From positions 1-28,226 of the IMG/VR virus record IMGVR_UViG_3300030106_006104: 28,226 bases of DNA, one strand, 5' to 3'. This stretch comes from a virus. Each line of letters begins with the position of its first letter. Position 1 is the first letter of the stretch. The notes under the pieces are model-generated. The model saw only the letters and a program-made list of their open reading frames with translations, made no database searches and was not told the DNA's origin. Shown piece by piece: positions 7,066 through 14,791 of this stretch. A program made the translations under genes and the position numbers.

Positions 7066-8204
7066 TACGTTCCTCCTAATAAAACTCTTCTTATAGATTT
7101 ATGTACATCTTTAGCTGATATTAAACTCATACATTTACCATCATAAGGACACGGAAATTGGTCGTAACAATTTAAACAATCCAACTCCTCTCTAACCAAC
7201 TTAATTCCTAAACCAAAAAGGTTTACTTCTTGATGTGGTGTCGGACCAAAAAAACTAACTATCTTTGTTCCTAATGAAATAGCCATATGTAAAGCAACTG
7301 TATCTCCTGTGACAATAACACTTGCCATTTTAATTAAATAACTAAACTCTTCTAATGTATAATTATCTGTTAGGTTTATTAAACTGTCTGATTTATTTTC
7401 CTCATACAATTTTTTATTTAACTCAACTTCAGATTTTGAACCACACAGTAAAACAACACACTCACTATTTTTTGATAAAAGTTTTATAAGTTCATTGTAT
7501 CCATCATAAGTCCATTTCTTATGTGGGTAGACAGGTCCACAACCAGTGTTTAGTATTACTAAATCTTTTACATACAAAGGCTGTTCATTATCATCGTCAT
7601 ATAGAAATTTTGATTCAAAGTTTTTGAACTTAACAGAATCTAATTCAAAAAATGGTTTCTCCATATCATAATCTAACTCAGCCATTTCAAATATCAACTC
7701 TTGATAGCTCTTTGTATTTTTAGTTTTTCCACCCCAATTATCCAAACAAATATTGTAGTGATATTTAGCCCCATCGTTCAAAGGTGTGGCGTGCCCCTCA
7801 GAACTTAAACCATAACCTCTCTTATCTTCCGAATTAAAAGACATCATCATTGATGTGGCTTTTGGGTCTTTATCTAAATTTATAATTGTATCAAATTTTT
7901 CAAATTGTAATTGTCTTACTATTTCAGTATTGTATTCTAAAACTCTATCTACAAATGGATTTGATTCTACAAAAAACATAGCATCTTTTACAGTAATCCA
8001 ACTTAACTGGCAATTAGGATACTTCTTTTTAATTCCCTCTGCTAGAGCAGTTGCTCTAACCACATCACCTAAAGCATCTAATTTTATTAATAGTATTCTT
8101 TCGTTATATGGATTATGGTGTTCACATTCAAAACAATCCCAAGACCTATCTATCCAATAATATTTGCAAGGTCTGTCTCCTTTGAAATGTCTACATGCTT
8201 TCAT
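7062..8204 (-). CDS. Family 9 glycosyltransferase (ADP-heptose:LPS heptosyltransferase-like)
   Basis: A 380-residue GT-B protein. It opens with a cysteine cluster (C4, then CRHFKGDRPC and CFEC) within the first 27 residues, likely a small zinc-binding module seen in some GT9 proteins. Next comes the GT9 signature RILLIKLDALGDVVRATAL and PNCQLSWIT. The C-terminal half has VILNTGCGPVYPHKKW, VVLLCGSKSE, VTGDTVALHMAISLGTKIV and FFGPTPHQE, the standard donor-binding block (D-T/S-x-x-x-H-x-A). A CLNCYDQFPCP segment near the end adds more cysteines. GT9 enzymes transfer heptose from ADP-heptose to LPS core; the directly preceding gene is an HldD-like epimerase, which makes ADP-heptose the probable donor. 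It overlaps both neighbours. Confidence 0.85.
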   Translation of the reverse strand: MKACRHFKGDRPCKYYWIDRSWDCFECEHHNPYNERILLIKLDALGDVVRATALAEGIKKKYPNCQLSWITVKDAMFFVESNPFVDRVLEYNTEIVRQLQFEKFDTIINLDKDPKATSMMMSFNSEDKRGYGLSSEGHATPLNDGAKYHYNICLDNWGGKTKNTKSYQELIFEMAELDYDMEKPFFELDSVKFKNFESKFLYDDDNEQPLYVKDLVILNTGCGPVYPHKKWTYDGYNELIKLLSKNSECVVLLCGSKSEVELNKKLYEENKSDSLINLTDNYTLEEFSYLIKMASVIVTGDTVALHMAISLGTKIVSFFGPTPHQEVNLFGLGIKLVREELDCLNCYDQFPCPYDGKCMSLISAKDVHKSIRRVLLGGTY

Positions 8205-8994
8205 TGAGATATTCTTTGTATTTTTTTATCCCCTTTTCCAAATTGTATTTTGGTTTCCACCCATCCATAAATTTCTTCTCATCTGATTTTGTATAGAACT
8301 GATAGCCTTTTGGTATTTCATACTCACCTTTATATTCATATGGTATTTCCATTAGTTCTAATACATCCTCAAACGATCGAGCTTCACCACTACCAACTTC
8401 ATATACACCGCAAGGAATATCATTAAACAAAGGATACAAAGTGGCATCAACAACATCATCTATATAAACAAAATCTCTCAGAGGTTTTTTGGGAAATAAC
8501 ATAAACCTACCAACTGAATGGGCTTGGTGTGCTACGGAAGCCATCTTACCTTTATGTTCTTCTCCAGGTCCATACACGTTGAAATATCTAAGAGCGTAGA
8601 AGTCATCAAGTGCAGCAATTCCATACTCTTCAGCTATGTATTTAGACCACCCATAAATATTTGATGGTAATCCTTTGTCGCCAGTATTAGCAGCAGATGA
8701 TGAATAGACAACTGTTTTCTCATATATAAATGCCAAATCAAACAACTCTTTACTAAAAACATAATTGTATTTTAACATTTCATTTGGGTCTTTCAACATA
8801 GTATCAGAAATAGCACCGATATGTAATATAACATCTGATTGTTCCACAGCCTTAGATAAAGTGGTTTCCCAACCAATGTGATTCATATAATCTTTTTCAA
8901 TACAAGTTATGCTACTGACATCTTCTATTGTTTTTAGTTTTTTATATACACTCTTACCAACAAATCCCTCTGAACCAGTTAAAAGTACTCTCAT
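8191..8994 (-). CDS. hldD: ADP-heptose 6-epimerase-like (HldD/RfaD) extended SDR
   Basis: A 267-residue NAD(P)-dependent extended short-chain dehydrogenase. The Rossmann motif GSEGFVG is at residues 7-13, the active-site SSSAA at 98-102, and the Y-x-x-x-K pair is Y114/K118 in SNIYGWSKY. The substrate-binding ALRYFNVYGPGEEHKGKM block, the LRDFVYIDDVV segment and the YQFYTKSDEKKF C-terminal block all match ADP-L-glycero-D-manno-heptose 6-epimerase rather than generic UDP-sugar epimerases. It should convert ADP-D,D-heptose to ADP-L,D-heptose. At 267 residues it is somewhat shorter than the roughly 310-residue cellular enzymes. ATGA overlap with the upstream gene, GAGGAG upstream of the start; it feeds the GT9 enzyme encoded next. 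Confidence 0.8.
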   Translation of the reverse strand: MRVLLTGSEGFVGKSVYKKLKTIEDVSSITCIEKDYMNHIGWETTLSKAVEQSDVILHIGAISDTMLKDPNEMLKYNYVFSKELFDLAFIYEKTVVYSSSAANTGDKGLPSNIYGWSKYIAEEYGIAALDDFYALRYFNVYGPGEEHKGKMASVAHQAHSVGRFMLFPKKPLRDFVYIDDVVDATLYPLFNDIPCGVYEVGSGEARSFEDVLELMEIPYEYKGEYEIPKGYQFYTKSDEKKFMDGWKPKYNLEKGIKKYKEYLNESM

Positions 8995-9797
8995 TTATAT
9001 AACTCCTCATATACACGTTTCATCCAATAAGTTCTATCTCTTCCAATTTCACTTGGTGGTATAGCATTGAACTGATAAACCCAACCTGAATTGTAAAGGT
9101 TTGTTAAACTATCTTCCCAAAAACAATCTGGATGCCAATGAAATAATTGTTTCCTAACCATATCCATCATACCAAATTGTCTCGGTAAAAGTTTCATCTC
9201 TAAACCAAACTCTTTTCTCATACAATTCATTAGTGTTATATCACTACCAGTTAGTAATATATCATACGAATCGATAATTTTTTGTTTGTTTTCTTCATAA
9301 AAATCAAATACTTTATCGAAGAACTTTTGATGCTCTGAATTAATAATAACAAAGCCAGTTTGAAAGAACTCAAAAGATGGTATACAAAACTCTTTGTTCC
9401 AAAACATTTTAGAGTAACCATTTATAGCTCTGTTAATCCATTCAAAGTCACCATCAGTTAATGTGCTTGTGAATTTACCATCCGTCATCTCAAAGAAATT
9501 AGGACAATCAGGATGAACTATTGAATCAGCATCGACAACTAATACTTGGTCGTAGTCTATTTCATTATGTTCTAATATATTTAAGACTTGCCATCTTTGC
9601 CAAGTTATTAACATTTCAGATTCATCACATAATAAGTCTGACATAATATAGACTTCGTGACCATTTTTTTTAGCCCACGCTTTCCAAGAGTTTATACCAT
9701 ACTCATAACCTTGATGTCTGTTTGAATGTCCAATGCTTGATTTGCCAGTCAAATCTTTTTCTCTTTTTATGTAGGGTATAAAAATTATATTCTTCAT
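8991..9797 (-). CDS. Putative GT-A glycosyltransferase
   Basis: A 268-residue soluble protein. It contains WAKKNGHEVYIMSD near residue 40, then YDQVLVVDADSIVHPDCP near 85-100, where DADS is a typical DxD metal site of GT-A transferases. A second half has FFQTGFVIINSEHQKFF, the 'G-F-x-x-x-N/S' segment common after the DxD in GT8- or GT34-like enzymes, and DSYDILLTGSDITLMN. Tryptophan- and histidine-rich FHWHPDCFWEDS follows. The fold call is good, the exact family and sugar are unknown. ATGA overlaps at both ends place it in a tightly coupled series with the DUF616 protein and the heptose epimerase. Confidence 0.65.
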   Translation of the reverse strand: MKNIIFIPYIKREKDLTGKSSIGHSNRHQGYEYGINSWKAWAKKNGHEVYIMSDLLCDESEMLITWQRWQVLNILEHNEIDYDQVLVVDADSIVHPDCPNFFEMTDGKFTSTLTDGDFEWINRAINGYSKMFWNKEFCIPSFEFFQTGFVIINSEHQKFFDKVFDFYEENKQKIIDSYDILLTGSDITLMNCMRKEFGLEMKLLPRQFGMMDMVRKQLFHWHPDCFWEDSLTNLYNSGWVYQFNAIPPSEIGRDRTYWMKRVYEELYK

Positions 9798-10480
9798 TTC
9801 TTTCCTATGTGTGCTCCAGTACTTCTATTAAAATATTCATTGTCTCTGGAATCTCCATCCATATAATTAAATTTCAGATTGTTCTTCCAAGCACAATAAT
9901 TAAAACTTAACTGGTCTCTCTTACTACCATATTTAATTTCTGTCCACCAATCTTCCATTGTTTCTATACAATCTTTTTCGTTGTGTCTCCTTAAAATAAC
10001 CATACCAGTAATTAATCCATTGTCTTTTGGAAACCCCACCATAGAATATTTAGTCATCTGTTTTTGAATCAGATAAGGATCGTCTTTGTAATTCAACATA
10101 CCTCTTTCAGGTGTAAGTTTCATATTCTTAGCTCCCAAATCAAGTATGGTTTGAGCTTCTTGATAAGGACAATTTCTAGCATCTAAATAATTGTTATTGT
10201 GACTAAAGAAAGCGACATTAGAATCCTTCAAATATTTATCCACCAACTCATCTAAGTTTCCTACGACACTCATATTCCCATCTATAAACACACTGTATTC
10301 GTAATCTTTTAAATATCTATGTGGTAAGACTTTGAACTTCTTAGCGTTCCTATTATTATCTTCGTATATTGGCATATGTGTTTCTTCACTAAAACATTTC
10401 CAATCCCAACCATCAGAACTCTGCTCTACAACATTGTCATATCCACCGAATACAGAAGTGTAAATTATACGCTCTGACAT
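9794..10480 (-). CDS. DUF616-type putative glycosyltransferase
   Basis: A 228-residue protein resembling DUF616 (the TOD1/MUCI70-type glycosyltransferase group). Signatures seen are IIYTSVFGGYDNV at the start, AKKFKVLPHRYLKDYEYSVF and IDGNMSV around residues 46-71 (the characteristic K-x-x-P-H-x-x-L-x-x-Y-x-x-S-x-x-x-D-x-x block), a GLITGMVILRRHN segment and KRDQLSFNYCAWK near residue 190. Members occur in bacterial polysaccharide clusters and large phages. It presumably acts on the same glycan as its neighbours. Start ATG lies in the end of the preceding fusion gene (16-base overlap) after a GAGGGT-like site; the stop overlaps the next start. Confidence 0.7.
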   Translation of the reverse strand: MSERIIYTSVFGGYDNVVEQSSDGWDWKCFSEETHMPIYEDNNRNAKKFKVLPHRYLKDYEYSVFIDGNMSVVGNLDELVDKYLKDSNVAFFSHNNNYLDARNCPYQEAQTILDLGAKNMKLTPERGMLNYKDDPYLIQKQMTKYSMVGFPKDNGLITGMVILRRHNEKDCIETMEDWWTEIKYGSKRDQLSFNYCAWKNNLKFNYMDGDSRDNEYFNRSTGAHIGKK

Positions 10481-11907
10481 ATTATACCCTCATAATCTTT
10501 TAACACTTTGTTTTGTGTTGTGGGATAGAAAGTTCCTTTTAACTGTCCTATCTTTTTCAAAACTTTTAACTTACCCATATTAACATACTCATCTATACAT
10601 TGTTTTAAATCAGGAAACAAACCATAATCATCAAAAGCAATTATAGTTCCCTTTCCAAATTTTAGAGCATTTTCTATATCACTTTTTATGTGAGCATAGT
10701 CGTGAACACAATCTATAAATACAGCATCCATCTTACCAAATTGTTCCCAAGATTGTGTGTACACATCCATCACAACATAATGTATGTTATGTCTATCAGA
10801 ATTTAATTGCTTTGATTGTTCGTGTCTTTCATATAGATTGTCTAATGCTGTAACTTCTCTAAACAAATGGCTCAACATTTTTGTACTATGTCCTAATGAA
10901 GAACCAACTTCTAAAATTGACATAGATTTATATTTGTCATCACTAAAATAGTTAATAAAATCGGCTTTGAATTTCTTACTAGTTGTAGTTTTAGATTCAG
11001 ATTTATCGGGCAACCCATTTAATATTGACCTAACTTTACTATCTGTTAAATAAATTTCACCTCTGACAAAATTACCAGCCAAAGGAAATTGTCTCTGTAC
11101 AGAAAATACATCTGAATATCTGACTAACAATTGTGATGTACCACATTGATTGCCGACATTGTATCTAGCTTTAGATTTGATATAGAGTTGCATTCTAACT
11201 GGCATATGTCTCATATCCAAAGCCTTATCAATAAAATTAAATGAAGTTTGTTCAATTGGTCTTTCTGTCCAATAGAAATGTTTTATGGTTGGGTCTATAA
11301 CACCCTCTATCAATCTATCCATAGAGTAATCATATCTATCTGATATAAGTAAACAACCGAAGTCTTTCCCATCAGTATATTCATTGATAATTTTATCACC
11401 CATCTCCATTTCTTCTTCACTAAAATATATCTCTGGCTTAGAGTCTGACAATTCATCTTTTTCGAACTGCCAAAACTTTAACATTTGTTCTACCAATGGA
11501 ATATCGGCACAGTTTTTATCATAAACTCTATAGTGGTCGTGAAATATCTCATCACCTACACTATCTACAAAATCATCCACATATGGATTATGTTTGAATA
11601 CATTGATTGCATTTTCAAAAGGGTCTTTCCAAGTTCCCCATTGGTCACCAATGTCTCCACAGATTTTTTCTAATAATTTTACTGATGGAACATACACCTT
11701 ACAATTTGGATACTTCTTTTTCAATAATTTGGGCATCGCTGATATGATTGCCCAATCACCAATTCCGTGACAAGTTCTCATAATTGTAAATTCACCTTTT
11801 TCAAGATATTCATCAGGAATCCTAATTCCCTCAGATTCTTCAAAACCTAAGTTCTCAACTTCGCCAGAGTGATATAATTTGTCACCCACAATTCTAAAGA
11901 AAATCAA
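10465..11907 (-). CDS. Fusion: GT9-like glycosyltransferase domain plus C-terminal SAM methyltransferase
   Basis: A 480-residue two-domain protein. The N-terminal part (about 40-300) has MRTCHGIGDWAIISAMPKLL followed by KKKYPNCKVYVP, reminiscent of the N-terminal domain of family 9 glycosyltransferases (G-x-G-D-x-x-x-x-x-P-x-x), and a degenerate donor-side region (NVGNQCGTSQLLVRYSDVFS). After a linker rich in serine and threonine (about 300-312) comes a methyltransferase: ILEVGSSLGHS at 331-341, VTALDN, and VFIDCVHDYAHIKSD at 396-410, the Methyltransf_24-like block, then IIAFDDYG. It could both transfer and methylate a sugar residue. The start is apparently TTG in a TTGA overlap with the GT2 stop, with a strong AAGGAG upstream. 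The methyltransferase call is firmer than the GT call. Confidence 0.65.
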   Translation of the reverse strand: MIFFRIVGDKLYHSGEVENLGFEESEGIRIPDEYLEKGEFTIMRTCHGIGDWAIISAMPKLLKKKYPNCKVYVPSVKLLEKICGDIGDQWGTWKDPFENAINVFKHNPYVDDFVDSVGDEIFHDHYRVYDKNCADIPLVEQMLKFWQFEKDELSDSKPEIYFSEEEMEMGDKIINEYTDGKDFGCLLISDRYDYSMDRLIEGVIDPTIKHFYWTERPIEQTSFNFIDKALDMRHMPVRMQLYIKSKARYNVGNQCGTSQLLVRYSDVFSVQRQFPLAGNFVRGEIYLTDSKVRSILNGLPDKSESKTTTSKKFKADFINYFSDDKYKSMSILEVGSSLGHSTKMLSHLFREVTALDNLYERHEQSKQLNSDRHNIHYVVMDVYTQSWEQFGKMDAVFIDCVHDYAHIKSDIENALKFGKGTIIAFDDYGLFPDLKQCIDEYVNMGKLKVLKKIGQLKGTFYPTTQNKVLKDYEGIICQSV

Positions 11908-12575
11908 GTTCCTCTCCTTACATTCATCTCTGCACTAAAGTTTTGATTATAAAAGATATTTTGTTTTTCTTGTTTATCTATAGTTTTTGGATGATATAAG
12001 CTCAACTCCTCTTGTGGTGGCAAATGTGCGTAAGTTTTACAACCAGTGATATATTCGTGAAGTGGTCTTGTCCATCTTATGTTTTTATCATTACGAAATA
12101 CACGCGCTTGATAATCAGGATAATTTACCCAACCATTCTCAGAGACTTTCCATCCCCATCTATCTATATGTTTTTGTTCCATATCATCAATGGTATTTAC
12201 TCTTGGCACCCAAATTAAATCAACACCCTCATTCATCTCCAATATTCTATGTAATTGTAAAACTAAAAAATTGTGTGGATATTCATCAGCATCAATGTGA
12301 AATATGTAATCACCTACTGCGTTTTCTATAACTGAATTTTTTTGAGCAGAAAAGTCTTTATTAAGTTTCCTCTGATATACTTTCATCATTTTACTATGAG
12401 CATATTGTTGAGTCCAACTATCTAATACGAATCTTACTGCGTCATCTTCACCATTTGTATCATCGATACAAACTATTATTTCATCTTCAGAATTTGTCTT
12501 ATGTACTAATACCTCTAATAACTTATTTAATTCATCAGCCTCATTGTGTACTGTAATCCCATAACTAATTTTCAT
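11904..12575 (-). CDS. Family 2 glycosyltransferase (WaaE-like)
   Basis: A 223-residue GT-A enzyme. It begins ISYGITVHNEADELNKLLEV, the classic GT2 opening; the acidic segments IIVCIDDTNGED and GDYIFHIDADEYP (the DxD-type motif, about residue 95) are clear, followed by WVPRVNTIDD and YQARVFRNDKNIRW and then RPLHEYITG, as in LPS-core beta-glucosyltransferases of the WaaE type. It is short for the family, with no membrane anchor. It overlaps the preceding hypothetical gene by 11 bases and ends in a TTGA overlap that starts the next gene. Donor sugar unknown. Confidence 0.85.
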   Translation of the reverse strand: MKISYGITVHNEADELNKLLEVLVHKTNSEDEIIVCIDDTNGEDDAVRFVLDSWTQQYAHSKMMKVYQRKLNKDFSAQKNSVIENAVGDYIFHIDADEYPHNFLVLQLHRILEMNEGVDLIWVPRVNTIDDMEQKHIDRWGWKVSENGWVNYPDYQARVFRNDKNIRWTRPLHEYITGCKTYAHLPPQEELSLYHPKTIDKQEKQNIFYNQNFSAEMNVRRGT

Positions 12576-12978
12576 TCTTCAACTCTTCTACAAATTGTGT
12601 TGGTAGTCTTAAATCCTCTAAAAATACTTGACTCTTTTTAGCTTTTTCTAAGGTATAAGTTCTGTAAATATCGTGTCTTTTAATTAGTCTTTTTAATCTA
12701 CTATAAACTGCTTTTGAAGTTCCATCCAATAAAACTTTGTATATCTTTTTATTTTCATCAACTATCTGAGTTTCTCCAGCTTTCTCTAATAGCTTTTTGA
12801 TTTCTCTATTAGTGGGAACATTAGATACTTCTAACTGAATTCCGTGTAATAACTTTTTTCTATTAGGTTCTAAAACAAGTATAGTTCTACGAAGTCTCCT
12901 ACCCTCTTTTGTTTCATAAACAAATGATATAATATCACCAGCACTAACTTTTGCCCAATTATATGGTAGTTTAGCCAT
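12565..12978 (-). CDS. Phage protein of unknown function, basic
   Basis: A 137-residue, lysine- and arginine-rich protein I do not recognise. Residues about 10-36 (VSAGDIISFVYET then RRLRRTILVLEP) look like a small beta-barrel of the KOW or SH3 kind, and the C-terminal half is predicted mostly helical with a basic run (YSRLKRLIKRHDIYRTYTLE). No signal peptide, membrane segment or catalytic motif is visible. It overlaps the zinc-ribbon gene upstream by 8 bases and the GT2 gene downstream by 11. Nucleic-acid binding is possible from the charge, but that is only an impression. Confidence 0.6.
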   Translation of the reverse strand: MAKLPYNWAKVSAGDIISFVYETKEGRRLRRTILVLEPNRKKLLHGIQLEVSNVPTNREIKKLLEKAGETQIVDENKKIYKVLLDGTSKAVYSRLKRLIKRHDIYRTYTLEKAKKSQVFLEDLRLPTQFVEELKNEN

Positions 12979-13438
12979 TGTCTTTTATTATTCCCATAGC
13001 TTTACAGGCTTCCATAAATTCAAATTGTCCAAACTTTTGTGGATTCTCAACATCCAATCTTTTTTCGTGACCATCGTATTTATGTCTTTCTTCTTCAGGT
13101 ATTTCTACAACTGAAGCGTAGTACCAATGCCAATTACTGACATCACCCTCTGGATAAATTACTCCCTTTTCTCCCATATTAATTACAGATGGAAACCAAA
13201 CTATACCTCTTTTTTTATCAAAAATCTTTAAATCATTCATCAGTTTAGTATGGCTTTTCGTATACTCTTCTAACTTTTCACTATCGAATGCCAAATAAGA
13301 ATTTGATGTCATACCACATTGAAAACATATGTAAGAATCAAATGGTTTACCCTCTATCTCTGTTGATTCTACGAAACAATTACTGTGCATCTCTGCACAT
13401 AAAGGACAATCTGTTTTTACTTCTACGTGTTCTGACAT
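12971..13438 (-). CDS. Unknown protein with N-terminal zinc ribbon
   Basis: A 155-residue protein. CPLC at about residues 11-14 and CFQCG at about 38-42 form a likely four-cysteine zinc ribbon. The rest has a WFPSVINMGEKGVIYPEG stretch and an acidic YDGHEKRLDVENPQKFGQFEF segment, ending in a helix (FMEACKAMGI). I do not recognise a family. It lies one base after the stop of the GT4 gene and before the basic unknown protein; the pair breaks the run of glycosyltransferases, so these may be phage housekeeping genes rather than glycan enzymes. Confidence 0.6.
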   Translation of the reverse strand: MSEHVEVKTDCPLCAEMHSNCFVESTEIEGKPFDSYICFQCGMTSNSYLAFDSEKLEEYTKSHTKLMNDLKIFDKKRGIVWFPSVINMGEKGVIYPEGDVSNWHWYYASVVEIPEEERHKYDGHEKRLDVENPQKFGQFEFMEACKAMGIIKDNG

Positions 13439-13439
13439 A

Positions 13440-14783
13440 TTAAACCTTTTTCAATTTCGGTAGTTTCATTTTAGTTGGTTCAGCAGGTTTTTCTTCACCC
13501 ACCTTTTTTAATTTAGGTAATTTTAAATTAACTGGCTGTGCTTGTTCTACAAACTTAGGTAGATAATCATCTAATATATTTTCAAACTTCTTATCCATCT
13601 TTTTCAGAGAGAAATTTCCTCTATTGAACATAGCAAGCTTCTTAGCTTTAAAGGTGTAATTCTTTTTTTGTTTGAATATAGTCTTTAACATTTGAGAAGC
13701 GTACTGATAGTTTATTGTAAACCATTGCGCCTGTTCTACCAACATATCTTTTGGAAATGCTGATGGTGGAACTTTTGTCATAGAGCCTGGTAATAATACA
13801 GCATTTTGTTTATTTAAGAAGTCTACCTGTCCACTCCAATTAGGAGCAATAACAGGCTTCTCTGATACGCTGGCTTCTAACAAAGGTCTACCGAATCCCT
13901 CACCGTGAGTAAAAGTAACATGCGCTTTTACCTTTGGGTGATTATACATTTCATTCATTTCTTTATCAGTTAAGTCTCCGTGTAAAAAATAAACATTTGG
14001 AAGTCTACCTTTTACTGTCTTTTTAATCTCTTCTATTTTTCCTTTTATATCATCTCTATCAATAATAGAAAAAGTAGCACCACTCGTTTTCATTAAAAGT
14101 GCTGGTGGTCTTTTGTGATTTTTAAATGACTCTAAAAAAGTCTTTACCAACATACCAGTGTCTTTTCTATCTTCTCCTAAACCACCCTGTAACCAATGAC
14201 CAGTATAAAGAAATACAAATTTCTCAGGAATTTTCTTCATCTCATCATTTAATTCATCCGATATTTCATTTGTTTTTTTATAAATATCTGTATCAATACC
14301 CTCAAACAAAACCTCAATAGGTTTAGTAAGTTTTAGTTCACCAGTCTTTTGACCTGTTTTTTCATCCATCTGTTCATATATGGTTTTTTTAAATACTTCT
14401 TTTGTAAACTTAGATGGAACAATATTTAAATCCATCATATTCATACCTTTAATCCACTCAGCTTTTGGTGCTGTATTTTCTATACCAGCGGTTATTCCAA
14501 TATTGTATTTTGCCAAAGGTGCAAATTCATTTGGAACTGATATGTGGATATGTATATCAGGTTGTCTTGCCATCTCATTTGCATTAAGTATTCTATCCAA
14601 TATTATCTTATCATTTGGATTCTTATCATCTAATACATTCATTGGGCAATTACCCCATCTCATTGAAGCTATTTTTATATCAAACTTATCCATAGCTATT
14701 AGACTTCTAACCAAATCTCTACTATGCGAACCATATCCACTTCTAGTATTAACAGGTCCTGTAATTAACATTAATGGTTTCAT
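13440..14783 (-). CDS. Family 4 glycosyltransferase with duplicated basic C-terminal tail
   Basis: A 447-residue GT-B protein. The N-terminus (MLITGPVNTRSGYGSHSRDL) is a glycine-rich acceptor-side loop; IVPSKFTKEVF and EGIDTDIYKK mark the interdomain region; FVFLYTGHWLQGG, YFLHGDLTDKEMNEMY and the donor-binding HGEGFGRPLLEASVSEKPV (E-x-G-x-x-x-x-E variant) identify GT4. The C-terminus carries the octapeptide KLPKLKKV twice, at 421-428 and 440-447, separated by a proline- and glutamate-containing linker; the last copy ends the protein. Start has TAGGAG upstream. The tail is outside the catalytic domain and may bind membrane, nucleic acid or a partner. Donor and acceptor unknown. Confidence 0.85.
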   Translation of the reverse strand: MKPLMLITGPVNTRSGYGSHSRDLVRSLIAMDKFDIKIASMRWGNCPMNVLDDKNPNDKIILDRILNANEMARQPDIHIHISVPNEFAPLAKYNIGITAGIENTAPKAEWIKGMNMMDLNIVPSKFTKEVFKKTIYEQMDEKTGQKTGELKLTKPIEVLFEGIDTDIYKKTNEISDELNDEMKKIPEKFVFLYTGHWLQGGLGEDRKDTGMLVKTFLESFKNHKRPPALLMKTSGATFSIIDRDDIKGKIEEIKKTVKGRLPNVYFLHGDLTDKEMNEMYNHPKVKAHVTFTHGEGFGRPLLEASVSEKPVIAPNWSGQVDFLNKQNAVLLPGSMTKVPPSAFPKDMLVEQAQWFTINYQYASQMLKTIFKQKKNYTFKAKKLAMFNRGNFSLKKMDKKFENILDDYLPKFVEQAQPVNLKLPKLKKVGEEKPAEPTKMKLPKLKKV

Positions 14784-14791
14784 TCTAACTC

